Part shown: positions 19,042 to 27,071 of the stretch, piece after piece | How positions within the stretch are numbered: the first letter of the stretch is position 1 | Layout of the letters: the number at the start of each line of letters is the position of its first letter | From: Lepidurus packardi | Lineage: Eukaryota; Arthropoda; Branchiopoda; Notostraca; Triopsidae | Assembly (NCBI GenBank): GCA_023053545.1 | Contig: JAKZAN010000064.1 | Coordinates: 124,001 to 188,000, forward strand | DNA length: 64,000 nt | Direction: 5' to 3' | The notes under the pieces: generated by a model | Told to the model about the DNA's origin: nothing | The model's input: only the letters and a program-made list of their open reading frames with translations | Databases searched by the model: none | Program-made: the position numbers and the translations under genes

Positions 19042-20241
19042 ATGGATCTTTCCCAAACTAAAGTTCATATTGGCTATTTTTGCCTGCTTATTTTTTTGTT
19101 TTCTTGCTCGAAAAAGGCACCTGATAATGGCGCCTACGAATATGATGCTGACGACACAATTGTGCGTTTGCAGCCCTATAAAATTGAGGAGAAATTAGCT
19201 GCTTCGTATAAAAACCAAAAGCAGATTCGCGTTCAGAATTTCATTCAGCAATATTGGCGAAATCAAGATGAAAGTTTGAGTTTTCTAGTGGCGAAAAATG
19301 GCGAAATTATTGAAGAACATTATCAAGGCAATGCGGATAAAAAGAAAGGTACTAAAATTGATGCTAACACACCGCTGCACATTGCATCTGTTAGCAAAGT
19401 GCTTACCGCCACTGCAATTTTGTTGCTGATTGATGCCGAAAAGATTGCGCTCGATCAAAAAGTATCTACTTTGCTCACCGGCTTTCCGTATCCGAATATT
19501 ACCGTTCGAACGCTTTTAAACCATCGAAGCGGGTTGCGCAATTATGCCTATTATTTTGATGACAAAAAAAATTGGGATCATAAAAAAGCTTTGCATAATC
19601 GAGATATTTTAGCGGTTTACATTAAAAATAAAGTGCCTTTAGATTTTATAACCGACCGTAAATTTGCCTATTGCAATACGAATTATGCAATGCTGGCGCT
19701 TATTATAGAAAAAGTTACCGGAATGCAATATCCTGAGGCTATGAACGAAATGATTTTTAGGCCGTTGGCAATGAAAAATACTTTCGTGTTTGATTATGAC
19801 AAAGACCGCAAAAAAATTGTGCCTTCTTATAAAGGCAATATGGAAATTGCGGTTGATTATCTAGATGCGGTTTATGGCGATAAAAACATTTATAGCACGC
19901 CACGGGACATTTTGAAATTCGATTTGGCGCGCTACAATCCAAATTACTTGAACCCGAAACTGATAAAGCAAGTTTACGTGGGATATAGTTTTGAAAGCAA
20001 AGGCGAGAAAAATTATGGTTTGGGTATTCGGATGATTGACTGGTTCACGGGTCAGCATTTCTATTTTCACAACGGTTGGTGGCACGGCAACACGTCTGCC
20101 TATGTAAACCTTAAAAAGGAGAAAGTAACAATTATTGCTTTGTCAAACCGGTTCACGACCCGCACTTATAAAGTGCGTTTGTTGTCTACACTATTTGGTG
20201 ATTATCCCTTTAAATTAGAAGAAAGCGACAAATTAGATTAA
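19042..20241 (+). CDS. Serine hydrolase of the beta-lactamase / penicillin-binding fold, lipoprotein
   Basis: A 399-aa lipoprotein (lipobox LFSC, Cys22) with the class C beta-lactamase/esterase domain. The catalytic SxxK is Ser116-Val-Ser-Lys119 (HIASVSKVLTA), the YxN motif is Tyr210-Cys-Asn212, and the third motif is represented by HNGWWHGN near the C terminus. LLNHRSGLRNY is a characteristic segment of this family. Probably an envelope peptidase or esterase, but family members include many of unknown substrate. It is not evidence of antibiotic resistance. Monocistronic, just upstream of ssrA. Confidence 0.85.
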   Translation: MDLSQTKVHIGYFCLLIFLFSCSKKAPDNGAYEYDADDTIVRLQPYKIEEKLAASYKNQKQIRVQNFIQQYWRNQDESLSFLVAKNGEIIEEHYQGNADKKKGTKIDANTPLHIASVSKVLTATAILLLIDAEKIALDQKVSTLLTGFPYPNITVRTLLNHRSGLRNYAYYFDDKKNWDHKKALHNRDILAVYIKNKVPLDFITDRKFAYCNTNYAMLALIIEKVTGMQYPEAMNEMIFRPLAMKNTFVFDYDKDRKKIVPSYKGNMEIAVDYLDAVYGDKNIYSTPRDILKFDLARYNPNYLNPKLIKQVYVGYSFESKGEKNYGLGIRMIDWFTGQHFYFHNGWWHGNTSAYVNLKKEKVTIIALSNRFTTRTYKVRLLSTLFGDYPFKLEESDKLD

Positions 20242-20256
20242 GATTTAGGATATATT

Positions 20257-20291
20257 TTGGCATAATTACGTCTGATAAAGCGCTATATTTG
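20257..20291 (+). promoter_or_regulatory. Promoter of ssrA
   Basis: TATATTTG (20284-20291) is a perfect -7 box. A TTG lies at 20257-20259 with a rather long 24-nt spacer. The -7 box ends 10 nt before the mature 5' end of tmRNA. Confidence 0.65.
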
Positions 20292-20301
20292 CCGAAATAC
20301 T

Positions 20302-20697
20302 GGGGTCGACTGGTTTTGACAGCAGGTCGAATTGAACAGTAAGCACGTCGAGAAAGGGGACAGATTCTCGTAAATCCCGAGTCCCAACACATACAAACGG
20401 CGAAAATAACTACGCTCTAGCTGCATAATCTGAATTATAGTAAGATTAGCCACGTCTCTACAAGGTAGGGAAGCTGGATTCTCCTTGAAAGCCTTGGTTT
20501 GTGGCGTTCTTAAAAGGGGAACCGTAAAAATAAACCTAGGATTGGTTTCGCTTCGCGGCCATTCTGACAACTCAGAAGATAAGCGTTTTGTGGCTGTTCC
20601 TGGCCGGGCAAAACGACGAAAACTCAATCAGGAAATAAACGTGTAGAAAGCTCTTTAGTTGCCTGTTTGGACGGGAGTTCGATTCTCCCCGACTCCA
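20302..20697 (+). ncRNA. ssrA: tmRNA (transfer-messenger RNA)
   Basis: The 5' end GGGGTCGACTGGTTTTGAC and 3' end GTTCGATTCTCCCCGACTCC form the tRNA-like domain: acceptor GGGGTCG pairs with CGACTCC (one G-U), and the T-loop TTCGATT is present. The tag reading frame at 20399-20428 encodes GENNYALAA followed by TAA, the tag type seen in Flavobacteria. The 3' CCA is not encoded: the discriminator A at 20697 is followed by CAA. The RNA rescues stalled ribosomes and marks their products for proteolysis. About 396 nt, a normal length, with its own promoter and a strong terminator. Confidence 0.97.
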
Positions 20698-20700
20698 CAA

Positions 20701-20737
20701 AAAACCCTTGTAAATCTCCGATTTACAAGGGTTTTTG
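20701..20737 (+). terminator. Strong terminator of ssrA
   Basis: Perfect 16-bp stem from 20701-20716 and 20720-20735 (core ACCCTTGTAAATC / GATTTACAAGGGT), 3-nt loop TCC, then a T-run. Confidence 0.9.
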
Positions 20738-20741
20738 GCTT

Positions 20742-21240
20742 TTAGCTTTTAGCTGTTAGCCTTTGCCTTTTGCCTTTTGCCTTTTGCCTTTTGGCTCTTG
20801 CCTTTTGCCTTTTGCCTGATTGAACCCTTTTTTAAATACCTACAAGGTCAGGAAAAGACCTTGCAGGAATGTCTGCTCGTGTATTTGTTGAATTTCGCTT
20901 CGTTCCGTTCGCCTTTCAGGCTCGGGTGGAATTTGGAATTTGGCTTTTGCCTTTTGCCTTTTGCCTTTTGGCTCTTGGCTCTTGGCTCTTGGCTTTTGCC
21001 TGATTGAACGCTTTTTTAAATACCTACAAGGTAAGGAAAAAGACCTTGCAGGAATGTCTGCTCGTGTATTTGTTGAATTTCGCTTCGTTCCGTTCGCCTT
21101 TCAGGCTCGGGTGGAATTTGGTTTTTGGAATTTGGAATTTGGCCTTTGGCTTTTGCCTTTTGCCTTCTGCCTTTTTGCCTCTTGGCTTTTGCCTCTTGCC
21201 TTCTGCCTACTGCCTTTTGCCTTCTGCCTACTGCCTTCAC
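20742..21240. repeat. TTTTGCC-type low-complexity array with an embedded 120-bp direct repeat
   Basis: About 500 bp between ssrA and the restriction island without a believable gene. Arrays of the 7-mer TTTTGCC and variants (TTGGCTC, TTCTGCC) alternate with a roughly 120-bp module present twice at 184-bp spacing (20817-20936 and 21001-21121), nearly identical. The module contains a potential hairpin CAAGGTC/GACCTTG (weaker in the second copy). All frames through the array translate as repetitive Pro/Phe/Ala/Leu/Cys or Lys/Arg/Gln strings, which are artefacts of the repeat. Confidence 0.85.
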
Positions 21241-21258
21241 TTTATGACATTACATCCC

Positions 21259-24114
21259 TCACATCCCGCTCCCATTAATAAACGTCTTCACAAAATCAAC
21301 TACTTTATCTAATATTCTGTCACCTGTTTTCTTGCGTTCTAATATGGTTGGCTTTGCACCTGCTATCAAATCCAGAACCTCATCTCTTAACGGTTCTCGT
21401 TCTGAAAACATATAGTTCTCAATTAGCTGTTCTGTTTTGCTTGCCGATAAATTCTCGTCTGCTACAATCTTATTGAACGCTTTTACTTGTTCTTCACCCC
21501 AAAACTTATCGAACTCCTGCGCGATTGTATCGGTATCTTCAATTAGCGGTAGATTCTCCTGAATAAATCGCTCAATCAGTTCTCGTTTACTTCTCAGGTC
21601 GGTTTGTGTGTTCAATAAATTTATTATCTCGGCTTCAGTCTTTTTTGAATCGCGTTTGGTATCGGACTTCAATTTGATTAACAACTGAAGTATATAGCCA
21701 ACATTGATATCATCACGATGTATGAGTTCCAGTTCAAAATCAACATCTTCCAAAATGGACACTTTATCCCTTTCATGTTCAGATTTGACCTTATCATGCA
21801 AATCCAGATACTTGCTCTTGTAATCTTCAAACTCCTGTTCATCAATGGCGAGGTCATTCCAATCAAAATCTGAATAAGCCGACATGGTATTTTTCAACCG
21901 CATCAGTTCTCGGAACGCCTTTATAAATTCTAGTTCCTCATCTTCAGTTCTCAATCCATTCACATCATCCACCGTTGGCACTATCATTTTTAATGCCTCA
22001 AAAGCTTCATTAAATTTAACCGCATAATCTTCATACGGCTTCATCACAATCACCTCGATTGCATCTTTATTACTGAATAATGTAATGGCCTCATCTGTTG
22101 CGTTTTTCAAATTACGGAAAACCACAATGTTCCCTTGTGATTTAAGCTCATTTAGAACGCGGTTTGTTCTGGAATATGCTTGTATCAATCCGTGATAACG
22201 CAAGTTCTTATCGACATACAACGTACTTAAACTTGGACTGTCGAATCCAGTCAAAAACATGTTGACTACCAGTAATATATCTATCTTTCGTTCTTTGACT
22301 TTTTTCGATATATCGTTATAATAATTATAAAAGCTTTCGCTGTCTTTGGTTGAAAATTTGGTATCAAACATCACGTTATAATCCTGAATAAATTTATCCA
22401 GTTTATCCCTGCTGTGTGCTTGCAGTCCCATCAGCGCTCGTGGTTCTTCCACGACCGACAATTCATCTGGTAGGAAACCATTCGCATCCGCATCATTTTC
22501 ATTGGCTGTATAGCTGAATATGGTTGCAATGTTCAAATTGTGCTCGCCCGCTTCTTTCTTCTTTTGAAACAGCTCGTAATACTTTATCAATGTTTCAACA
22601 CTGGACACGCAGAACATCGCTGTAAAGGTTCGGTTGTGGGTTTTCCTGCTGTGGTGCGCTGTGACGTAATCCACAATCTTTTCCAATCTTGTGGGGTGTT
22701 CCATCAGCTCTTTGGTATCGATGTCTTCTACTTCGATATCGAGGTTGCTGGTTTTGTTTTCTTTTTGTTTGTATCGGCCAACGTATTCGACTGAAAATTT
22801 CAGCACGTTTTCATCCTTGATTGCATCCGTAATTACATACTTATGCAAACACTCGCCAAAAAGTTCTCTGGTTGTTCTTCTACCCAATTCATTTTTAACA
22901 GAATTGTCGGCGAATATTGGCGTACCTGTAAACCCGAACATCTGAATGTTGGTGAAGAAATCTTTAATGCGGTTGTGCGTATCGCCAAACTGACTGCGGT
23001 GACATTCGTCGAAGATAAAGACAATTCGTTCATTCTTGAGACGATTCATCTTTTCCAGATGCTGTTTTTTGCTTATCGCTGTGTTTAACTTCTGAATAGT
23101 GGTTACGATAAGTTTCGTATCGTCATTAAATTTATCCACCAACATTTTAGTATTGTCTGTTCCGTCGATACTGCCTTTGCTAAAACTGTTGAATTCTTTG
23201 GTCGTTTGGTAATCCAAATCTTTTCTATCCACCACAAAAACGACTTTTTTTACCTGTGGCATGTTCATGATAATCTGACTGGCTTTGAACGATGTTAGCG
23301 TTTTACCAGAACCTGTCGTGTGCCAGATATAGCCGTTATTCACGCTGTTCTTCACCCTGTCAATCAGTGCTTCTACGGCATAGAATTGGTACGGTCGCAA
23401 CACCATTGGAATCTTGTGGGTTTCATTCAATACGATGTACTTGCATATCATTTTTGATATGTGACATGGTTCTAGAAACTCGCTTGTGAATCCGTTCAAA
23501 ATATTGGTCAAACGGTTGTTGTCCTTATCTGTCCAATAGAATGTTTGTTTGAACGACTGGTTTCGGTTGTTGGCGTAATATTTTGTATTTACCCCGTTGC
23601 TGATGATAAAAATCTGAACATATTGGAATAGTCCTGAATTGGCACCGAACGAATGGCGTTGGTATCTGTTGACTTGATTGAACGCTTCTTTTAGTTCCAA
23701 TCCCCTGCGTTTGAGTTCAATTTGTACCAATGGCAAACCGTTGATTAACAGCGTCACATCGTATCGGTTTTTGTATTGTCCTTCAACCGTAACTTGGTGG
23801 GTGACTTGAAACTGATTTTGACACCAGTTTTCTGTATTGATGAACTCAAAATACAAATTGTCTCCGTTGTCGCGAATGACGTGTTGTTTTTCACGTAACG
23901 TTTTGGCTTTGTCAAATACAGAACCTTTCGCCAATAAATTTAATACCCGCTCAAATTCAGTTGCAGAAAACTGGATGCGGTTGTGTTTTTCCAACTGGCT
24001 TTTAAGATTTGCAATAAGTGCATTTTCATCGAGAATGGACACTTTTGCGTACCCCAGCTTTTGCAGCTGGACTACCAATTGTTCTTCTAGTATGGCTTCA
24101 GATTGTTTTGACAT
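21259..24114 (-). CDS. hsdR: Type I restriction endonuclease subunit R
   Basis: 951 aa. The N-terminal PD-(D/E)xK nuclease has Asp119, Glu133 and Lys135 (QIELKRRG). The superfamily 2 translocase motor has Walker A TGSGKT at 267-272, DECH at 369-372, motif III GFTGTP and motif VI-like QAYSRTNR. The C-terminal region would bind the methylase core. It cuts unmodified DNA after ATP-driven translocation. It is the last gene of the minus-strand restriction island, separated from the preceding 168-aa gene by 142 bp that hold an opposite-strand small RNA candidate. All motifs are intact, so it should be active. Confidence 0.95.
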   Translation of the reverse strand: MSKQSEAILEEQLVVQLQKLGYAKVSILDENALIANLKSQLEKHNRIQFSATEFERVLNLLAKGSVFDKAKTLREKQHVIRDNGDNLYFEFINTENWCQNQFQVTHQVTVEGQYKNRYDVTLLINGLPLVQIELKRRGLELKEAFNQVNRYQRHSFGANSGLFQYVQIFIISNGVNTKYYANNRNQSFKQTFYWTDKDNNRLTNILNGFTSEFLEPCHISKMICKYIVLNETHKIPMVLRPYQFYAVEALIDRVKNSVNNGYIWHTTGSGKTLTSFKASQIIMNMPQVKKVVFVVDRKDLDYQTTKEFNSFSKGSIDGTDNTKMLVDKFNDDTKLIVTTIQKLNTAISKKQHLEKMNRLKNERIVFIFDECHRSQFGDTHNRIKDFFTNIQMFGFTGTPIFADNSVKNELGRRTTRELFGECLHKYVITDAIKDENVLKFSVEYVGRYKQKENKTSNLDIEVEDIDTKELMEHPTRLEKIVDYVTAHHSRKTHNRTFTAMFCVSSVETLIKYYELFQKKKEAGEHNLNIATIFSYTANENDADANGFLPDELSVVEEPRALMGLQAHSRDKLDKFIQDYNVMFDTKFSTKDSESFYNYYNDISKKVKERKIDILLVVNMFLTGFDSPSLSTLYVDKNLRYHGLIQAYSRTNRVLNELKSQGNIVVFRNLKNATDEAITLFSNKDAIEVIVMKPYEDYAVKFNEAFEALKMIVPTVDDVNGLRTEDEELEFIKAFRELMRLKNTMSAYSDFDWNDLAIDEQEFEDYKSKYLDLHDKVKSEHERDKVSILEDVDFELELIHRDDINVGYILQLLIKLKSDTKRDSKKTEAEIINLLNTQTDLRSKRELIERFIQENLPLIEDTDTIAQEFDKFWGEEQVKAFNKIVADENLSASKTEQLIENYMFSEREPLRDEVLDLIAGAKPTILERKKTGDRILDKVVDFVKTFINGSGM

Positions 24115-24154
24115 AAAAAAAATACCGAAAAATGTTAATATTTAATACTAAATG

Positions 24155-24184
24155 TTGATAATTTAGTTTTGGTTGTTATATTTG
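24155..24184 (+). promoter_or_regulatory. Consensus promoter on the plus strand inside the restriction island
   Basis: TTG (24155-24157), exactly 19 nt, TATATTTG (24177-24184): a perfect Bacteroidota promoter. It points away from hsdR and against all genes of the island. No protein gene follows in this direction. Confidence 0.7.
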
Positions 24185-24190
24185 CACTGA

Positions 24191-24253
24191 GTTCATTTCT
24201 CATTCGAGAAAAAGAAATCGAAGAACGCAAGCCTAGATGCTCTGCGTTTTTTG
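24191..24253 (+). ncRNA. Candidate small RNA, antisense-oriented, in the hsdR upstream gap
   Basis: The promoter at 24155-24184 would start a transcript near 24191. It would contain a hairpin TTTCTC (24196-24201) / GAGAAA (24206-24211) and end at a hairpin AACGCA (24224-24229) / TGCGTT (24243-24248) with a T6 run (24247-24252). A promoter, a structured body and a terminator within 100 bp on the strand opposite to the genes is what a small regulatory RNA of about 60 nt would look like. Its end lies 4 nt from the stop codon of the 168-aa gene. Read-through would make RNA antisense to that gene. Homology to a known RNA family was not recognised. Confidence 0.5.
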
Positions 24254-24256
24254 CTT

Positions 24257-24763
24257 TTATAACACTTCCTCTAATCTTCTTTTATATTTTCGCAACATCT
24301 TATCTCTAGGAGCGTCTTTGCCTTGTAAATGATACGCCGTAAGCAAAAAATAAGTATTACGCTTTAGTTTGGGCTCAAATACAATTACATATTTTTCGTC
24401 CATGTCGTAAAGGTATGTCCTTAAACCCTGCGGTTCATCCACAGAGAAAAGCAACATATTAGTAGCTTTTTTTCTGTCAATATGGTAACGAGTCCAATGC
24501 AATCTCATTGACCTGTTCATTTCAAACTCCCTACTTTTTATCACGTCATCTATCACTACTGTTGTTAAATGGCGAAATAGAGTTTCCATCTCAATAACAC
24601 CGTCGCTCGGACACGGAGTCACAGTCCTACCATTAAAATAAATTGGCTGTCTGTTTACGAAATTATGATTGAATACCTCTTTTAAACTTTTAGTTCTTTG
24701 ACCCTCATTAAGCGCCATCAAATCAAGCAAATCGTTGTATCTTTTTAATAAATTTAATGGCAT
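24257..24763 (-). CDS. Uncharacterised 168-aa protein in the restriction island, possibly nuclease-like
   Basis: Family not firmly recognised. The C-terminal half has the pattern RSMRLHWTRYHID (84-96), LRTYLYD (114-120), EKYVIVFEP (123-131) and YFLLTAYHLQG (138-148). This resembles the phage-encoded barnase-EndoU-ColicinE5/D-RelE-like (BECR fold) nuclease families, with His89, His94, Arg115 and Thr142 as possible functional residues. That resemblance is from memory and uncertain. No signal peptide or membrane segment is seen. The start codon lies 2 nt after the DUF3800 stop codon, so the two are almost certainly translated from one mRNA and probably work together. Intact, normal base composition. 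Confidence 0.7.
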   Translation of the reverse strand: MPLNLLKRYNDLLDLMALNEGQRTKSLKEVFNHNFVNRQPIYFNGRTVTPCPSDGVIEMETLFRHLTTVVIDDVIKSREFEMNRSMRLHWTRYHIDRKKATNMLLFSVDEPQGLRTYLYDMDEKYVIVFEPKLKRNTYFLLTAYHLQGKDAPRDKMLRKYKRRLEEVL

Positions 24764-24765
24764 AT

Positions 24766-25434
24766 TTATCGTAATTCAATAAAGAATAAATTCAACTTAT
24801 CAGAGTAATTTGTTTTTGTAAGTTCATCACTACTATGATGTTTAATCTTTTCGATTATCTGCATTTTAGCAGCGTTTTTCCTTTTATCGTCATTATGGAG
24901 ATATGATATAGCACCCATCAAAAAGTCGGTGACTTGCATAATTAAACTTTCATGAGAACGAATGTTCTGTACATTTCGGAAAACACCAAACTTCGTATTT
25001 AGAATTTGTTGTAATCTGTTGACTTTACGAGCACTTAAGGTATCTTTTATGTCGAGATATACATTGTAATTGTAAAAACTATTAATATTGTTATTCAATA
25101 GATAATAATACATCTTGTAATAAAAGTCATCATAAGCTTGTTCAAAGGCGTCGTTTTTTACCTTAGCTTTTTCAACTCCAATCGTTCTAAACTTTAAATC
25201 CGTCGCAAAAAAATAATCAACTAATTCTAAATAGAATCTCAGTTTAGAATTTGAAACATTACTCCATTTTATTTCAGCATAAAAATGATGCTTCTTTTTT
25301 AATTCGTTTATTTTTTCGGTATGTAACTTCACTTGGTTAAACGCAACTCTTGTTGAGCCTAAAAACATAAACTTTTTATGGTCATTCTCGATATGACAGC
25401 TTTCGTCACAATAGATATTAAATGTCTTTTTCAT
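24766..25434 (-). CDS. DUF3800 domain protein (predicted RNase H-like fold)
   Basis: A 222-aa protein with the hallmarks of DUF3800: N-terminal IYCDESCH (Asp10, Glu11), AEIKWSNV (Glu54, Lys56), YLDIKDT (Asp126, Asp129) and QVTDFLMGAISY (Asp168). The family is grouped with RNase H-like nucleases because of these acidic residues; few members have a tested function, and they are common in phage and defence regions. It sits 41 bp after hsdS and 2 bp before the 168-aa gene, inserted between hsdS and hsdR. All acidic positions are present, so nuclease activity is possible but unproven. Confidence 0.85.
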   Translation of the reverse strand: MKKTFNIYCDESCHIENDHKKFMFLGSTRVAFNQVKLHTEKINELKKKHHFYAEIKWSNVSNSKLRFYLELVDYFFATDLKFRTIGVEKAKVKNDAFEQAYDDFYYKMYYYLLNNNINSFYNYNVYLDIKDTLSARKVNRLQQILNTKFGVFRNVQNIRSHESLIMQVTDFLMGAISYLHNDDKRKNAAKMQIIEKIKHHSSDELTKTNYSDKLNLFFIELR

Positions 25435-25475
25435 TTTATTTTTTTTTCGCGACTAGCGAATTGAATCATTCAATA

Positions 25476-26675
25476 CTAAACAAACATTCTCTGCATTAAT
25501 CCCTTTTTCCAAACTTCCATCTTTGCTATTTGCCCCTGACAATTCGCGATTTTATCATCTATCGCTGAAAGGAAGTTAGCGATGCGGGTTTGTTCTTCGA
25601 GGCTTGGAACTTCAAATTTAAAATTCTTCATATCCGAACCGTATAGATGATAAACCGTAGAACCTGAAACCAGTTTCATAACTTTTGATTTGTTGTGGTT
25701 TACATAATAGGAAAAGTACACGCCTTCAAAAACTTTTATTTTTTGGCGAATAATTAAAATATCACCGCCCAATATAACGCCACTCTCTCCCAAATGGCTG
25801 GACGTTGCCAAACCGTTAGGAGTAACGTCCGATGTAGGCATCAAAACATCATTAGCTATTGACAAGAACGGTTTCTCATATTTGTTTGTGTGACTTATGA
25901 TATCGGTTATGGACTCCCTATACTTTGAAAAAAGTTCGCCATAGTGAATACATTTGTACTGACCACCCTTAATTAAATCACTTTTTGGAAGTCCTTTGCC
26001 TTTATAAAAATCAGCAACCTCCCCCAACTTCTTCTCCTCCCAATCAGGATAATCCGTCCCGTCCGATTGTTTAAATCGGAGTTGTTGGGAAAAAAGTTGT
26101 TGCATCACACCTTTTTTGTACTGCTCCAGTAGCTCCTTTTTCTTTTTTAGGGATTGGAGTTTGTTGTCCACTGTTGAAAGGAAATCGGCGATGCGGGTTT
26201 GTTCTTCAAGACTGGGATGACTATATCTTGTAGATTTTAAAATATTATTATACAGCCGTTGAATGGTACCTCCTTCTGTTTTAAACTCTGCTTTAGTCAA
26301 AATAAAATAGAGAAAAAGATTACTGATTATTTTTTCGTCATTCTCCAACCAAACTATGTTAGAATCTTGAAAATATGCATCTTCACCATTATAAACTACC
26401 AACCTACCTATAGTACCAGCTGCAGATATTAAAATAGTACCCGTTTTAGGAAATGAATATTTACTTCGATACTCATTATATAATTGCTGTGAGATATAAG
26501 CGTCGGCTTCTTTTCCAAATGAGCCAATTTTAAAAAATGGTACTTCTCCTTCAGAGAATGTCTGTTCATTAAAGATTCTTTTACACATCTTCACTTCACC
26601 AACACTTCCCAATTTGTCAAGTTTCCAAGATTCCTCAAATCTGGAAAACCGCAATTTTGGTATTAACTTTTCCAT
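25476..26675 (-). CDS. hsdS: Type I restriction-modification specificity subunit S
   Basis: 399 aa with two target recognition domains, each followed by a conserved coiled-coil spacer. The spacers open with SLEEQTRIADFLSTVDNKLQ (first repeat, about 155-200) and SLEEQTRIANFLSAIDDKI (second, C-terminal). The domains choose the two halves of a bipartite recognition site. At DNA level the repeats share an identical 20-bp block (at about 25581 and 26191, 610 bp apart), which could support recombination between TRDs. Starts 3 bp after the KilA-N gene. The recognition sequence cannot be predicted by eye. Confidence 0.95.
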   Translation of the reverse strand: MEKLIPKLRFSRFEESWKLDKLGSVGEVKMCKRIFNEQTFSEGEVPFFKIGSFGKEADAYISQQLYNEYRSKYSFPKTGTILISAAGTIGRLVVYNGEDAYFQDSNIVWLENDEKIISNLFLYFILTKAEFKTEGGTIQRLYNNILKSTRYSHPSLEEQTRIADFLSTVDNKLQSLKKKKELLEQYKKGVMQQLFSQQLRFKQSDGTDYPDWEEKKLGEVADFYKGKGLPKSDLIKGGQYKCIHYGELFSKYRESITDIISHTNKYEKPFLSIANDVLMPTSDVTPNGLATSSHLGESGVILGGDILIIRQKIKVFEGVYFSYYVNHNKSKVMKLVSGSTVYHLYGSDMKNFKFEVPSLEEQTRIANFLSAIDDKIANCQGQIAKMEVWKKGLMQRMFV

Positions 26676-26678
26676 TTT

Positions 26679-27035
26679 TTAGTTGAGTTTTTTAATGCTG
26701 TTGTTATCAACAAGCGATTTAAGTTCTGCTAAGAGATTAATAGTAATGCCGGATTCGTGAATCCATTTTTTAGGCGTCATAACAAAGCTGTTTAGCCGTG
26801 CTTGTTTTTTAAACCCCTCGAATTCGAGGGGTTTAAAATGGGGGTTATACATTAATTCCCAAAAACCCAAAAGTTCGATTGTGTTTCTGTTTCTAAGCCA
26901 ATTCTGAATAATTGTATCGGTATTCGATGGATCTTTATGTCTTGCAATATCAGTTAAAGAAATATAATCGGATTGCGCCACTTGAAAAATAGCTATCGCA
27001 GTTCCCTGTACGTCAATTTTAGATTTCTTGCTCAT
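26679..27035 (-). CDS. KilA-N domain protein between hsdM and hsdS
   Basis: A 118-aa protein matching the N-terminal part of KilA-N domains: DYISLTDIARHKDPSNTD, IIQNWLRNRNTIELLGFWE and FKPLEFEGFKKQARLNSF. KilA-N is a DNA-binding domain of phages and type I restriction loci. The usual C-terminal part of the domain (GR.GGTYAHKDIAFEF...) is absent; the protein stops after a short alternative tail, so it may be a shortened form. It lies 36 bp after hsdM and 3 bp before hsdS and is co-transcribed. Role in the restriction system unknown. The coding sequence contains a perfect 32-bp palindrome (26807-26838). Confidence 0.85.
   Translation of the reverse strand: MSKKSKIDVQGTAIAIFQVAQSDYISLTDIARHKDPSNTDTIIQNWLRNRNTIELLGFWELMYNPHFKPLEFEGFKKQARLNSFVMTPKKWIHESGITINLLAELKSLVDNNSIKKLN
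26807..26838. repeat. Perfect 32-bp palindrome inside the KilA-N gene
   Basis: Left arm 26807-26822 and right arm 26823-26838 are exact reverse complements without a spacer. The centre is GAATTC and the GC-rich core is CCCCTCGAATTCGAGGGG. It encodes the FKPLEFEGFK segment. It could be a protein-binding site or form an RNA hairpin or DNA cruciform. Confidence 0.9.
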
Positions 27036-27071
27036 TTTTTCAAAATTCGTTTGGTAAAAAATAAAAGAGAT

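Noticed and set aside
19042-20241. Antibiotic-resistance beta-lactamase
   Set aside because: The SxxK/YxN fold is shared with many esterases and peptidases; nothing points to resistance specifically.
20777-21312. Several overlapping frames reading PFAFCLL-type or Lys/Arg/Gln-rich strings
   Set aside because: They are translations of the TTTTGCC repeat array on both strands and have no protein-like features.
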